In this document: positions 19,218 through 27,369 of the stretch, piece after piece
Position numbering within the stretch: position 1 is the first letter of the stretch
Layout of the letters: every line of letters starts with the position of its first letter
NCBI RefSeq assembly: GCF_006337105.1
Contig: NZ_CP040871.1
Location: 744,001-808,000, forward strand
Length of the DNA: 64,000 nt
Reading direction: 5' to 3'
Source of the DNA: Thermomonas aquatica
GTDB lineage: Bacteria > Pseudomonadota > Gammaproteobacteria > Xanthomonadales > Xanthomonadaceae
The notes under the pieces: model-generated
Told to the model about the DNA's origin: nothing
The model's input: only the letters and a program-made list of their open reading frames with translations
Databases searched by the model: none
Made by a program: the position numbers and the translations under genes

Positions 19218-19640
19218 ATGCGCATTCCCACCTTGATTCTGACGCTTCTCGTTGCAGCTTCTGCCGCCGCTGCAGAACGTGACTTTTCTGGTCAATGGAC
19301 TATTGATATCCGATCTCCAGAGGCAGTCAAACAAAACAAAGATTGCGGCTTTGCTTCATTTGACTTGAAGCAGGTCGGAGACAGAATTACCGGCACGCAT
19401 ACATTTGCGACAAGTGGTTGCGGCCGTATCAACGACAGCGGGCCAGTCACAGGAATCCTCGTCAGCCCAAAGAAAGCCGTACTTATCGTAACTAGCGCAA
19501 GAAACGGCGACATCGCTTATGGCATTGCAATTCTTTTGCCTGACCATGATCTCGACTGGAAAACGATTGAATATGTGCGTGAATCAGGCGGAGACTCGCC
19601 ATTGATTCTTGGGAAAGGGCGCTTGCATCCCGGCAAATAA
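19218..19640 (+). CDS. C6: secreted hypothetical protein (copy 1)
   Basis: 140 aa with a signal peptide (about residues 1-19, ending SAAAA). The rest, DFSGQWTIDIRS through GDRITGTHTF, resembles a small lipocalin-like beta barrel found in many secreted unknowns. An identical protein is encoded at 49521 (C67), but the two copies carry different attC sites. Confidence 0.72.
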   Translation: MRIPTLILTLLVAASAAAAERDFSGQWTIDIRSPEAVKQNKDCGFASFDLKQVGDRITGTHTFATSGCGRINDSGPVTGILVSPKKAVLIVTSARNGDIAYGIAILLPDHDLDWKTIEYVRESGGDSPLILGKGRLHPGK

Positions 19641-19647
19641 GGCAGCA

Positions 19648-19737
19648 ACCTAACAATTCGTTCAAGCCGAGCCCGCTTCGCGGTCTCGGGCCAGCCGAGT
19701 CGCCTTCGGGCGGGCCGGCTTAACTCAGGCGTTAGGC
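19648..19737 (+). repeat. attC of C6 (90 nt)
   Basis: R'' acctaac, complementary to the TTAGGT that begins C6; R' gttaggc. Confidence 0.9.
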
Positions 19738-19975
19738 GGCGCCAGGCCAAGATCTTTTCAACGTGAAGATGGCCTTCTCATGCAGCAGCGCACATCGCAG
19801 TTCTCGTCGGCCACATACTCCGTGCAGCCTGAAAGCGGCTGCACTCCGTCTGTGGTCGAAGGTTCAGATGAACAACATTGCTGGCGCACAGAACCAGTTC
19901 TGTGCAGCTGGCCTGGGTTCGATCGCCGTCTTGTGAAAAATTCACAGTGCCCAGCAAAAGCATCGCTGGTCAGCC
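19732..19975 (+). ncRNA. C7: ORF-less cassette family A
   Basis: Typical A copy with both conserved hairpins; the stretch between them reads gtggtcgaaggttcagatgaac, different from C5, showing that the linker drifts while the stems do not. Confidence 0.55.
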
Positions 19976-20087
19976 GCCTAACAATTCGCTCAAGCCGACT
20001 CCGCTTCGTTCCGGCCACGCCGTGGCAGAAAAAGCTTGCCACGGCGTGGCCTCCACTACACTACGCGTCTTAGCTCAGGCGTTAGGC
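19976..20087 (+). repeat. attC of C7 (112 nt)
   Basis: A-type attC; R'' gcctaac, R' gttaggc. Confidence 0.9.
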
Positions 20088-20091
20088 ATCA

Positions 20092-20583
20092 ATGGCAATT
20101 TCTCGTGAGATGCAGGAGCACTTAGAGTCCAGACCTCCTGGCCAAGCAATCGCGACTGCACTAGATCGACTTTTGACAGACGACGCTTACTTGTTTCATG
20201 TAGATGCAAATGAGCGATCAATGTCGTACCGCTTTGCTATGTACCTCCAACAAGAACTCCCGAACTACCACGTTGACTGCGAATACAACCGCACGGGCAT
20301 AAATCCAAAGCGCCTAGATCCTGTCTATCTCCCAACGGAAGCTGATGACACTGAGGGCAAAACCGTATTCCCAGATGTGATCGCCCACATTCGGGGAACT
20401 GATAGAAATCATCTCGTCGTCGAGTTTAAGAAGAGCAGTAGCACAGTGAACCGTGAAATCGACTTCAGGAAACTACGCGGATACAAAGGAGATGTTCGTC
20501 TCCGGTACGAGCATGCATTGTTCATAGAGCTGACAGTCGGAGATCATCCCGGAGTCGCTCGGGCTGAATGGGTTGATGCCTAA
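20092..20583 (+). CDS. C8: PD-(D/E)XK nuclease-like protein
   Basis: 163 aa, soluble. The motif VFPDVIAHIRG followed 13 residues later by LVVEFKKSS (about residues 102-128) matches the PD-(D/E)XK core, and the N-terminal helices precede it as in small restriction-like proteins. Possible anti-phage or DNA-processing role; no partner gene in the cassette. Stop TAA is supplied by R''. Confidence 0.65.
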   Translation: MAISREMQEHLESRPPGQAIATALDRLLTDDAYLFHVDANERSMSYRFAMYLQQELPNYHVDCEYNRTGINPKRLDPVYLPTEADDTEGKTVFPDVIAHIRGTDRNHLVVEFKKSSSTVNREIDFRKLRGYKGDVRLRYEHALFIELTVGDHPGVARAEWVDA

Positions 20584-20667
20584 CAATTCGTTCAAGCCGA
20601 GCCCGCTTCGCGGCCTCGGCACCAACCGATTCGCCTCGGGCGGGCCGGCTTAACTCAGGCGTTAGGC
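20578..20667 (+). repeat. attC of C8 (90 nt)
   Basis: R'' gcctaac, R' gttaggc; overlaps the C8 stop. Confidence 0.9.
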
Positions 20668-20672
20668 CTTCA

Positions 20673-21020
20673 ATGAGCAATCTTCATTTGATGAACTTTC
20701 TTGAGCTCATTGGAAACACGCTTTTCATTGTCGGCTTCTTGGCGCTGCCGGTCGCGCTATTGCTAGCGCACCGTCGGGAGCGTAGTCGCCTGTCTCTCTG
20801 GTTAGTGATCGTGTCATTTGCGTGTTCCCTGAGCGTAATCGCGTCTATCGCTGGCGGCATGGTGATGCATACCGATTGGTTCAGGGACAACGCCGAGGTC
20901 CGGTACAACAGTGTCGTTCACGGCGTTGTATTGGCCAATGGCCTGCTCACCCTCTACTCCGCATCGTTAGCCCTCATCCTGCTCGCAGTGTCCTTCTGGC
21001 GTACCGGCAGGAAGGCCTAA
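20673..21020 (+). CDS. C9: small membrane protein
   Basis: 115 aa with three hydrophobic segments (about 11-32, 39-63, 83-108). No family recognised. The start is six bases from R', and the stop lies in R''. ATG 20688 is an alternative start. Confidence 0.65.
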   Translation: MSNLHLMNFLELIGNTLFIVGFLALPVALLLAHRRERSRLSLWLVIVSFACSLSVIASIAGGMVMHTDWFRDNAEVRYNSVVHGVVLANGLLTLYSASLALILLAVSFWRTGRKA

Positions 21021-21123
21021 CAATTCGTTCAAGCCGAGTCCGCTACGCGGCCTCGGCAGAGCAACGTAAGATTGTCACTCTGCCGTGGCCGCTCCGCTGC
21101 CCGGCTTAACTCAGGCGTTAGGC
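21015..21123 (+). repeat. attC of C9 (109 nt)
   Basis: R'' gcctaac, R' gttaggc. Confidence 0.9.
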
Positions 21124-21126
21124 CCC

Positions 21127-21570
21127 ATGAAAAGAAGTCGCCTACTCAGTGTTTCCATCTGCGCACTTCTGCTAGTTGGGTGCAACACGATTCATTCGAT
21201 TTCGGAACAAGATCAATTTCGCGGAATCGTCGGCGAAGATGTAAAGACTGTTCGACCAGTTTTGCTATGGCGCCTGTCAGAACCGTGGCGATTCGAGCCT
21301 GACATTGCTTTCCAACTTTACGACGAAAATAGTGGCAACTCTCGGGGAGAATGGCTTCCTATCGGTACGACGATCAAAATTCTTGAGATCAACCGGTATC
21401 TGACCAGTGAGGCCGGGCCGTGGGTCGGAGTCGTCGGCACAATCAACTCTCCAAAAAGTGGACTAGTAAAATTCATATACACGTGGCCATCGCATGGATA
21501 CGCTCTTGAACGTGCAGTATGGGAAGGAGATCAAACTCCTAGCAGCCGTCCTTCACGGGCTCTGCGTTAG
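21127..21570 (+). CDS. C10: lipoprotein (copy 1)
   Basis: 147 aa. MKRSRLL start and lipobox LLVGC (Cys 19) predict an outer-membrane or periplasmic lipoprotein. Conserved feature: EWLPIGTTIKILEI. Identical protein at 53379 (C74), with the same attC. The start is three bases from R'. No known family. Confidence 0.75.
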   Translation: MKRSRLLSVSICALLLVGCNTIHSISEQDQFRGIVGEDVKTVRPVLLWRLSEPWRFEPDIAFQLYDENSGNSRGEWLPIGTTIKILEINRYLTSEAGPWVGVVGTINSPKSGLVKFIYTWPSHGYALERAVWEGDQTPSSRPSRALR

Positions 21571-21577
21571 CGCTGGG

Positions 21578-21666
21578 GCCTAACAATTCGTTCAAGCCGA
21601 GCCCGCTTCGCGGTCTCGGACCAGCCGAGTCGCATCGGGCGGGCCGGCTTAACTCAGGCGTTAGGC
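21578..21666 (+). repeat. attC of C10 (89 nt)
   Basis: R'' gcctaac, R' gttaggc. Confidence 0.9.
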
Positions 21667-21902
21667 AGCACCAGACCAAAGTTCTCAGAACTTTCTGAGT
21701 GGAACCAATCTCTCCCGCGCCTTGTCGCACCTGATCCTCGCCACATACTCCGTGCAGCCTGAGAGCGGCTGCACTCCGTCTGTGGTTGTGGCCTTTCGCT
21801 ACCAGCATTCGGGCACACAGAACTCAGTTCTGTGTAGCCAGCACGGCTCGCTTGCAGGCTTGTGAAATTTTTACGGCCGCAGCAAGAGCATCGCTGGCTG
21901 CT
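21661..21902 (+). ncRNA. C11: ORF-less cassette family B
   Basis: Family B copy with small differences from C3 in linkers only; hairpins GTGCAGCC/GGCTGCAC and ACACAGAAC/GTTCTGTGT are unchanged. Confidence 0.55.
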
Positions 21903-22013
21903 GCCTAACAATTCGTTCAAGCCGAGTCCGCTTCGCGGCCTCGGCAAATGGCCGCTATGATTCAGCCACTTGCCGTGGCCGCTACGCTGCCCGGCTTAAC
22001 TCAGGCGTTAGGC
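21903..22013 (+). repeat. attC of C11 (111 nt)
   Basis: R'' gcctaac, R' gttaggc. Confidence 0.9.
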
Positions 22014-22049
22014 ATCAGCATTGAAATCTCCGGCGACTCGAGGGCAACC

Positions 22050-22841
22050 ATGAAAGCCATATTGACAACAAGCGTTTTGTTATTTGCACTCGTTACAAGT
22101 CCGAATGCTACAGCGACTGATCCGTTCCTTTCGATCAAGAAGCGGGAGTTTGGCGTCCTGGTTACACGCACCCGAAATGTGAAGGACTACGCAGGTGTAA
22201 ATGCACTACAGAACGCACCCTCTGCCGATCTTCGTGTTCTCGTGACAACCGAGCAACTCGCCCCTGACGCCACCGAATATGGCGTGGCTGAAGGCTTCTT
22301 TGAGGGGCTCAAACAAGAATATGCGCAGGCGGAGTTCAAAGTTTTCGGAAAAGTCGACAATAGCGACCTTGCAAAACATATCCGCGAGAACTACGACTAC
22401 GTGTTCCTAATCGGAACAAATCAATGGTCCCGCGACTATGAGCGTGATGAAACAGTCTATGGCTCACGCACCTCAGACGTTAAATGCACGAAATCACTAC
22501 TAGGCGACGGCGTAGACTGCAAAGAAACTGGAGCCAGAAGAATTCCAGTCGGGACTCGAACAACGTCCGGAACTGTTGGCACAGATCTCTTCTTCGTGAA
22601 CTATGCGCGCGCGCAACAAGTCGTGGCTGCATTCCAAGGCGAGAACTACACTCCAAAAATATCTATAAGCAATGCCGTTGGTCATATATCGGTCGCAATG
22701 ATCTCTAGCCTAGGCGAATGCGAAAACACCAACAATGCGTTAGCTACGCTCGCACGTATGGCAGGCACCACCGCCATATCTAGCCGCCCCGACGAGACGA
22801 AATTGACAGCAAGGCCAAAAGACATCGGATGTAAGGAATGA
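22050..22841 (+). CDS. C12: secreted hypothetical protein
   Basis: 263 aa from ATG 22050, with a signal peptide of about 22 residues (ending ATA). No family recognised. Three Cys residues and a region YDYVFLIGTNQWSRDY suggest an extracytoplasmic alpha/beta domain. First of two genes in this cassette; there is no attC between it and the next gene. Confidence 0.7.
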   Translation: MKAILTTSVLLFALVTSPNATATDPFLSIKKREFGVLVTRTRNVKDYAGVNALQNAPSADLRVLVTTEQLAPDATEYGVAEGFFEGLKQEYAQAEFKVFGKVDNSDLAKHIRENYDYVFLIGTNQWSRDYERDETVYGSRTSDVKCTKSLLGDGVDCKETGARRIPVGTRTTSGTVGTDLFFVNYARAQQVVAAFQGENYTPKISISNAVGHISVAMISSLGECENTNNALATLARMAGTTAISSRPDETKLTARPKDIGCKE

Positions 22842-22884
22842 GAACCTAGGCACCAAATCTGAGTTACGCATCTGGACAATCTTT

Positions 22885-23109
22885 ATGACTAATCCGAGCA
22901 CAATGAAGTTCAGCGGCAGTCACACTCATACATGCACTTGTCCAGTGTGCGGGCATTTCGGGGGTGCCCATGCAAATTCATGTGAGTGCCCGCACTGCGG
23001 TCATTTTGGCGGGAATCACTCCAATGTCTGTACATGTCCAATTTGCGGTCATTTCGGCGGCAGCCACACGAATGTCTGTGAGTGCCCAGAATGCGGACAA
23101 TTTGGCTGA
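22885..23109 (+). CDS. C12: Cys/His tandem-repeat protein
   Basis: 74 aa made of four 16-residue repeats of the form H-x-N/H-x-C-x-C-P-x-C-G-H-F-G-G, the last ending CGQFG. Three Cys and two His per repeat suggest one zinc site per repeat. 43 bases after the preceding stop, in the same cassette. No known family with exactly this repeat comes to mind; the two genes may form a pair. Confidence 0.65.
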   Translation: MTNPSTMKFSGSHTHTCTCPVCGHFGGAHANSCECPHCGHFGGNHSNVCTCPICGHFGGSHTNVCECPECGQFG

Positions 23110-23110
23110 T

Positions 23111-23218
23111 GCCTAACAATTCGTTCAAGCCGAGACCGCTTCGCGGCTCGGCTTAGTGCGGTAGCGTGTACCACACCGCCGTGCCGCGCAGCGGTCCGGC
23201 TTAACTCAGGCGTTAGGC
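23111..23218 (+). repeat. attC of C12 (108 nt)
   Basis: R'' gcctaac, R' gttaggc. Confidence 0.9.
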
Positions 23219-23238
23219 GCGGCTACAGGGAGTCGTTT

Positions 23239-23643
23239 ATGCGAGCAAGAGCAATAGCAGCCGGGATCGCGGCCTGCCTTTGCGCATGCGCAGCCCCACC
23301 CTCTCCGGCAGCGGCAGACGTATATTTCAGGCCCTTTGAAGCAACCTCCTTCGTTAGGCTCACTGAAAGCATCATGGTCACCTCCGCCGGCAGCGAGTTC
23401 CACATCACCGACAAGGCCAGGCTCAACCGCATTCGTCAACTTGTTGATGTGCCCTGTCAACCGTCGAAGCACCAAGAAAAGGAAATGGACCTCCGGGTCT
23501 TGATCTACTTCCACCAGGCTTCTGGTCGTACCACATGGAAGGCCTCTCGATTTGACTTCTACGACAGCGCCAGTGGAAGAATGTGCTCAATGACGGACAG
23601 CTTAAGGTCTGCTCTATCAACAGAGTTTGGCGCTGGTGGCTAG
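23239..23643 (+). CDS. C13: exported hypothetical protein
   Basis: 134 aa with an N-terminal signal (lipobox-like CLCAC at about 13-17). The remainder (FRPFEATSFVRLTESIMVTSAG) is unassigned. Ribosome site GGGAG eleven bases before the ATG. Confidence 0.65.
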   Translation: MRARAIAAGIAACLCACAAPPSPAAADVYFRPFEATSFVRLTESIMVTSAGSEFHITDKARLNRIRQLVDVPCQPSKHQEKEMDLRVLIYFHQASGRTTWKASRFDFYDSASGRMCSMTDSLRSALSTEFGAGG

Positions 23644-23652
23644 CGGAGCCGC

Positions 23653-23742
23653 GCCTAACAATTCGTTCAAGCCGAGACCGCTTCGCGGTCTCGCGCGTGA
23701 TTCACTCGCCGGCTGCGGTCCGGCTTAACTCAGGCGTTAGCT
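23653..23742 (+). repeat. attC of C13 (90 nt)
   Basis: R'' gcctaac, R' gttagct. Confidence 0.9.
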
Positions 23743-23746
23743 GCGG

Positions 23747-24001
23747 TCAGTAGTGGTATCGCAGTTGTGCAATAAAAACTTCGTCACCCGCCATTTTGTA
23801 GACGATTCTGTGCTCGTCATTGATTCGCCTCGACCAATAGCCGGATAACGCATGCTTAAGCGGCTCCGGCTTTCCCGTCCCTGTATGCGGCGTTCTCGTG
23901 ATCTCTTTGATCAGGTCGTTAATCCGCCGCACCAGCTTCTTATCGGTCTTCTGCCAATACAGGTAGTCTTCCCAAGCTTGCTCGGAAAAGATGAGCTTCA
24001 C
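23747..24001 (-). CDS. yoeB: C14: YoeB-type mRNA interferase toxin
   Basis: 84 aa, full length for YoeB. Family signatures AWEDYLYWQ, GKPEPLKHALSGYWSRRINDEHRIVY and the C-terminal HY tail are all present, including the catalytic Glu/Arg/His set. It cleaves ribosome-bound mRNA. Overlaps the antitoxin by four bases and is transcribed against the array. Confidence 0.93.
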   Translation of the reverse strand: MKLIFSEQAWEDYLYWQKTDKKLVRRINDLIKEITRTPHTGTGKPEPLKHALSGYWSRRINDEHRIVYKMAGDEVFIAQLRYHY

Positions 24002-24249
24002 TCGGCAAGACTCCTCGCCCGACCATTGCCCGATTCAAGCGAGGCAATGCTCTCTAGCAAACGCCTGGCATTCTTCGGGCTCCTGAGAAGGTAGGAAGTC
24101 TCCTCGAGCGCCTTGAAGTCTTCGAGCGACATCATCACCACCGCCTGCTCACCATTTCGGGTAATGATGATCGGCTCGTGGTCTTCACAGACACGATCCA
24201 TAGTATCGGCCAGATTGGCGCGAGCGGTGCTGTAGGTGATTGCGTCCAT
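23998..24249 (-). CDS. yefM: C14: YefM antitoxin
   Basis: 83 aa Phd/YefM protein: N-terminal DNA-binding half (MDAITYSTARANLADTM, ITRNGEQAVVMMSLEDF) and a C-terminal tail that neutralises YoeB. ATG 24249 has an AAGGAG ribosome site. Own promoter and operator lie directly upstream, so this module does not depend on the array promoter. Confidence 0.93.
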   Translation of the reverse strand: MDAITYSTARANLADTMDRVCEDHEPIIITRNGEQAVVMMSLEDFKALEETSYLLRSPKNARRLLESIASLESGNGRARSLAE

Positions 24250-24263
24250 CGGGAGACTCCTTA

Positions 24264-24302
24264 TGTACAGATATTTGTACAACTGAAGAGTTGCCATGTC
24301 AA
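24264..24302 (-). promoter_or_regulatory. yefM-yoeB promoter and operator
   Basis: On the minus strand TTGACA (24302-24297) is followed 17 bases later by TACAAA (24279-24274). Two TGTACA boxes (24264-24269, 24276-24281) spaced 12 bases centre to centre overlap the -10, exactly the layout known for YefM repressor binding in E. coli. Confidence 0.8.
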
Positions 24303-24309
24303 GCCCCGC

Positions 24310-24398
24310 AGCTAACAATTCGTTCAAGCCGAGCCCGCTTCGCGGTCTCGGACCAGCCGAGTCGCATCGGGCGGGCCGGCTTAACTCAGGCGTTAGGC
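24310..24398 (+). repeat. attC of C14 (89 nt)
   Basis: R'' agctaac, R' gttaggc. Confidence 0.9.
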
Positions 24399-24432
24399 CG
24401 CCAAGGGCAAAGATCGCAAGATCGGAGGTTAC

Positions 24433-24837
24433 GTGGCACATCCGCTGATACTCCCAATGGCTATCCACGTCGCCTTCACCGCCCTGCTCTACGCACTTCT
24501 CACTGTTGCTCGTGCTCCAAAAATTTGGGGCATCGGCCAGCGCCAAGATGGCTCAAATCCTTGGGCCACAGTTGAACCGCGCATCAGCGCCAATCTCTCC
24601 AACCAGTTCGAGTGGCCGCTGTTCTTTTACGCGGCCTGCCTCCTGCTTATTCAAGTTCGGGCTGAAAGCCCCGCCGCAGTGCTCCTCGCCTGGGTGTTTA
24701 TTGCTGGGCGTGTGGCACACAGCTGCGCTCAAATCTGCACTACAAACATTCGTATTCGTGGCTTGGTGTTCACGGTCAACTTCCTCGCTACACTTGGTCT
24801 GTGGGCTGTTGTTGTGCAGGCAAGAGCCGCGGCCTAA
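24433..24837 (+). CDS. C15: MAPEG-family membrane protein
   Basis: 134 aa, four hydrophobic segments. NLSNQFEWPLFFYAACLLL and the later R-x-x-HS in GRVAHSCAQI are typical of the MAPEG family (glutathione- or eicosanoid-linked membrane enzymes). GTG 24433 chosen because GGAGG lies five bases upstream; ATG 24457 is the alternative. Stop in R''. Confidence 0.82.
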   Translation: MAHPLILPMAIHVAFTALLYALLTVARAPKIWGIGQRQDGSNPWATVEPRISANLSNQFEWPLFFYAACLLLIQVRAESPAAVLLAWVFIAGRVAHSCAQICTTNIRIRGLVFTVNFLATLGLWAVVVQARAAA

Positions 24838-24921
24838 CAATTCGTTCAAGCCGAGCCCGCTTCGCGGTCTCGGACCGACCGGAACCGCATCGGGCGGGCC
24901 GGCTTAACTCAGGCGTTAGGC
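24832..24921 (+). repeat. attC of C15 (90 nt)
   Basis: R'' gcctaac, R' gttaggc. Confidence 0.9.
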
Positions 24922-25321
24922 CGCACAAGCCAGGCTCGACAGCCTCGCAAGCGGAGCTATGAGCTCCGCTCATCAGGCTCAGAGCCTCTGCTCTGCACCA
25001 ATTTGGCTCACGCTTGAGCCTCTGAGCACTTCTCGCCGAGCTCCGAGCCTCAACTTTTCAGGCTTTTTTGCCTCGTTCGGTAGGCTCAAAGCCTCGCGTG
25101 CCAAGCTCTGGAGCTCCGCTCATGAGGCTTTTTGCCCCGGCATCGAGGCTCTGAGCCTCGTCAATTCGGCACGTTTTTCGGCAAATCAAGGCTCAGAGCT
25201 CCGCTCACGCACCTATTAGGTGCACGCACTGGGCTCAAGAGCCTCGTGATGTAGGCTTGGGAGCCTCGCAAGTTAGGCTTTTTGGCTCGTTGACGGGGCT
25301 CTGAGGCTTACCGTAGGTGCG
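24916..25321 (+). repeat. C16: cassette made of AGGCT/AGCCT hairpins
   Basis: 406 bases with no credible gene. Short inverted repeats follow one another: 24932-24936 with 24941-24945, 24953-24958 with 24962-24967, 24975-24980 with 24982-24987, 25060-25063 with 25070-25073, 25082-25086 with 25090-25094, 25104-25108 with 25111-25115, GAGGCTC 25145-25151 with GAGCCTC 25153-25159, 25211-25214 with 25218-25221, 25232-25236 with 25239-25243, 25253-25257 with 25262-25266. Most use AGGCT/AGCCT with two to five bases between. The 86-codon frame at 24959 is low-complexity and rejected as a gene. Confidence 0.75.
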
Positions 25322-25430
25322 GCCTAACAATTCGTTCAAGCCGAGCCCGCTTCGCGGCCTCGGCGCCGGCATCTATGATTGAGCCATCGCCGTGGCCGCG
25401 CAGCGGCCCGGCTTAACTCAGGCGTTAGGC
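25322..25430 (+). repeat. attC of C16 (109 nt)
   Basis: R'' gcctaac, R' gttaggc. Confidence 0.9.
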
Positions 25431-25490
25431 GTGAAGTCGAGCCCACAGGCCTCACGTAAACAATCAACTGTGGGGAGAGCGGAGAGTGAT

Positions 25491-25700
25491 ATGGGGTTCT
25501 GGAGCACTGTGGGAAAAGTAGCAAGGGCTGGCGTTGAACATGCAAACAAAATGAATCAAGACGCCAAGAACAACGTTCAAAAGTACGAACAAGAAGACGA
25601 CGGCTACGTAAAAGAAAAATTCAAGTCAGGTACAACCACAGAGAAAATGGCGGCAGCGCGAGTTCTTAAGAGTCGTGGATACACCAAAGACACCCTTTAA
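25491..25700 (+). CDS. C17: small soluble hypothetical protein
   Basis: 69 aa, charged. Begins MGFWSTVGKVARAG, an amphipathic helix, and ends in a Lys-rich helical region with YEQEDDGYVKEKF. GGAGAG ribosome site five bases before ATG. Resembles small phage or stress proteins that target membranes, but no family is assigned. First gene of a two-gene cassette. Confidence 0.65.
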   Translation: MGFWSTVGKVARAGVEHANKMNQDAKNNVQKYEQEDDGYVKEKFKSGTTTEKMAAARVLKSRGYTKDTL

Positions 25701-25755
25701 ACATCGGGCGCTGTCTTCAAGCAGCACAATTCAACACTACAAATAGGACAAGCTC

Positions 25756-25893
25756 ATGTCTAATGGATTCAAAGGAAGCCCGGAGTGGGAGGACTGGATT
25801 CAGTCGGGCGGAAAAGATGAGGACTACTCTCATTACTACAACAAATGGCATAAGCGGGTTATGAGCCAGTTGCCTCCACCAAAGATGAAGTAG
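25756..25893 (+). CDS. C17: 45-aa hypothetical protein
   Basis: 45 codons from ATG 25756 to TAG 25893: MSNGFKGSPEWEDWI, then KDEDYSHYYNKWHKR and a Pro/Met tail. Regular small-protein composition, AGGAC upstream. 55 bases after the preceding gene in the same cassette, so probably co-transcribed. Confidence 0.5.
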   Translation: MSNGFKGSPEWEDWIQSGGKDEDYSHYYNKWHKRVMSQLPPPKMK

Positions 25894-25899
25894 GCACAC

Positions 25900-26008
25900 G
25901 CCTAACAATTCGTTCAAGCCGAGCCCGCTTCGCGGCCTCGGCAACGGCGTCAATGATTGAACCGTTGCCGCGGCCGCAAAGCGGCCCGGCTTAACTCAGG
26001 CGTTAGGG
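25900..26008 (+). repeat. attC of C17 (109 nt)
   Basis: R'' gcctaac, R' gttaggg. Confidence 0.9.
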
Positions 26009-26013
26009 CGCAA

Positions 26014-26400
26014 ATGTTAGAAATTCGCCATTGCGGAGAATGCAACATCGAGCTCTCGGAGGATCCGTCAGCCGAACGGCTCCCTTGCCCGGAGTGTGGA
26101 GCGCTCAATAGAAAATTTCTTGAGGTTCTCCAGGACTCACTAGTCGCCCACACTGGCTATCGTGTCAAACACAAACGCCCCGGCGTCAAACGGCCGCTAG
26201 CTGAAGAACGGGATCAGCTCAGCTACTTCGTTCGTGACAACGAATGGCACCGGCGCTACATGCTCGTTGATCGCATTAATGATCTATACGTAGAAAAAAT
26301 TACTCGAGTTCGTACAGGTGAAGTCGTCCGCCACGTGGAAGAGAAGTTGTCGGACCACCTCGGCCATGGTGACGACAAGAGGAATCGCGGCGCGCCCTAA
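26014..26400 (+). CDS. C18: zinc-ribbon hypothetical protein
   Basis: 128 aa. CGEC and CPEC (about residues 7-10 and 25-28) form a zinc ribbon; the rest is charged with NEWHRRYMLVDRINDLYVEKI. Function unknown, possibly nucleic-acid binding. Start five bases from R'; stop in R''. Confidence 0.65.
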   Translation: MLEIRHCGECNIELSEDPSAERLPCPECGALNRKFLEVLQDSLVAHTGYRVKHKRPGVKRPLAEERDQLSYFVRDNEWHRRYMLVDRINDLYVEKITRVRTGEVVRHVEEKLSDHLGHGDDKRNRGAP

Positions 26401-26484
26401 CAATTCGTTCAAGCCGAGCCCGCTTCGCGGTCTCGTCGCGGTCTCACTCGCCGGACGCGGGCCGGCTTAACTCAGGCGTTAGGC
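26395..26484 (+). repeat. attC of C18 (90 nt)
   Basis: R'' ccctaac, complementary to the TTAGGG at the start of C18; R' gttaggc. Confidence 0.9.
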
Positions 26485-26722
26485 GGCGCCAGGCCAAGAT
26501 CTTTTCAACGTGAAGATGGCCTTCTCATGCAGCAGCGCACTTCGCATGTCTCGTCGGCCACATACTCCGTGCAGCCTGAAAGCGGCTGCACTCCGTCTGC
26601 GGTCGTGGCTTCCGGTGAACAGCATTGCAGGCGCACAGAACCAGTTCTGTGCAGCTGGCCGGGATTCGATCGCTGTCTTGTGAAAAATTCACAGTGCCCA
26701 GCAAAAGCATCGCTGGTCAGCC
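26479..26722 (+). ncRNA. C19: ORF-less cassette family A
   Basis: Typical A copy with both hairpins intact; AGCAGCGCACTTCGCATGTC variant of the 5' part, shared with C25 and C82. Confidence 0.55.
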
Positions 26723-26834
26723 GCCTAACAATTCGCTCAAGCCGACTCCGCTTCGTTCCGGCCACGCCGTGGCAGAAAAAGCTTGCCACGGCATGGCCTC
26801 CACTACACTACGCGTCTTAGCTCAGGCGTTAGGC
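26723..26834 (+). repeat. attC of C19 (112 nt)
   Basis: A-type attC; R'' gcctaac, R' gttaggc. Confidence 0.9.
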
Positions 26835-26835
26835 A

Positions 26836-27237
26836 ATGATTTGCAGATTGCTGCTAGCCACAAGCCTTCTTTGCACCGCATGTACTCAGCGCGCTGTTCT
26901 TGAAGACAGCAAACTAAGCCTGCCTGGACCACGCGAGGTCCCTGAGCCTGAAATCACTAAGTACGCCACGCCAACCGATACCGAGAAGGCCGAGTGCCTG
27001 ACACGCGGAGGCTACATCGATCTTGTGTCGTTCAACACGGAAGGTTGCGTAATTCGTACTAAGGACTCGGGGAAAGTATGCTCAGATTCAAGTGATTGTG
27101 AGGGGACCTGCCTCGCACCTCTTGACGTTGCAGAAGGAGCATCGACAAAAGGAACATGTTCCCAAGAGATTGGCATGTTCTTTGGCTGCAGCAACGTGGT
27201 CTCAAGTGGCAAAGCTGGCGGCCAGATTTGTCACTGA
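26836..27237 (+). CDS. C20: Cys-rich lipoprotein
   Basis: 133 aa. Lipobox LLCTAC (Cys 16) and eight further Cys including CSDSSDCEGTC, implying disulfides in the periplasm. Start is a single base from the attC R' box, so there is no leader with a ribosome site. No family recognised. Confidence 0.7.
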   Translation: MICRLLLATSLLCTACTQRAVLEDSKLSLPGPREVPEPEITKYATPTDTEKAECLTRGGYIDLVSFNTEGCVIRTKDSGKVCSDSSDCEGTCLAPLDVAEGASTKGTCSQEIGMFFGCSNVVSSGKAGGQICH

Positions 27238-27242
27238 TCATT

Positions 27243-27351
27243 GCCTAACAATTCGTTCAAGCCGAGACCGCTGCGCGGCCTCGGCAGAGTCCCGTAAGAT
27301 TGTGCCTCTGCCGAGGCCGCGCAGCGGTCCGGCTTAACTCAGGCGTTAGAC
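27243..27351 (+). repeat. attC of C20 (109 nt)
   Basis: R'' gcctaac, R' gttagac. Confidence 0.9.
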
Positions 27352-27369
27352 ATTGCCAAAAGGGTTCTC

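Noticed and set aside
24959..25219. 86-codon frame in C16
   Set aside because: Ser/Leu/Ala-rich translation of the hairpin repeats, no ribosome site, no domain.
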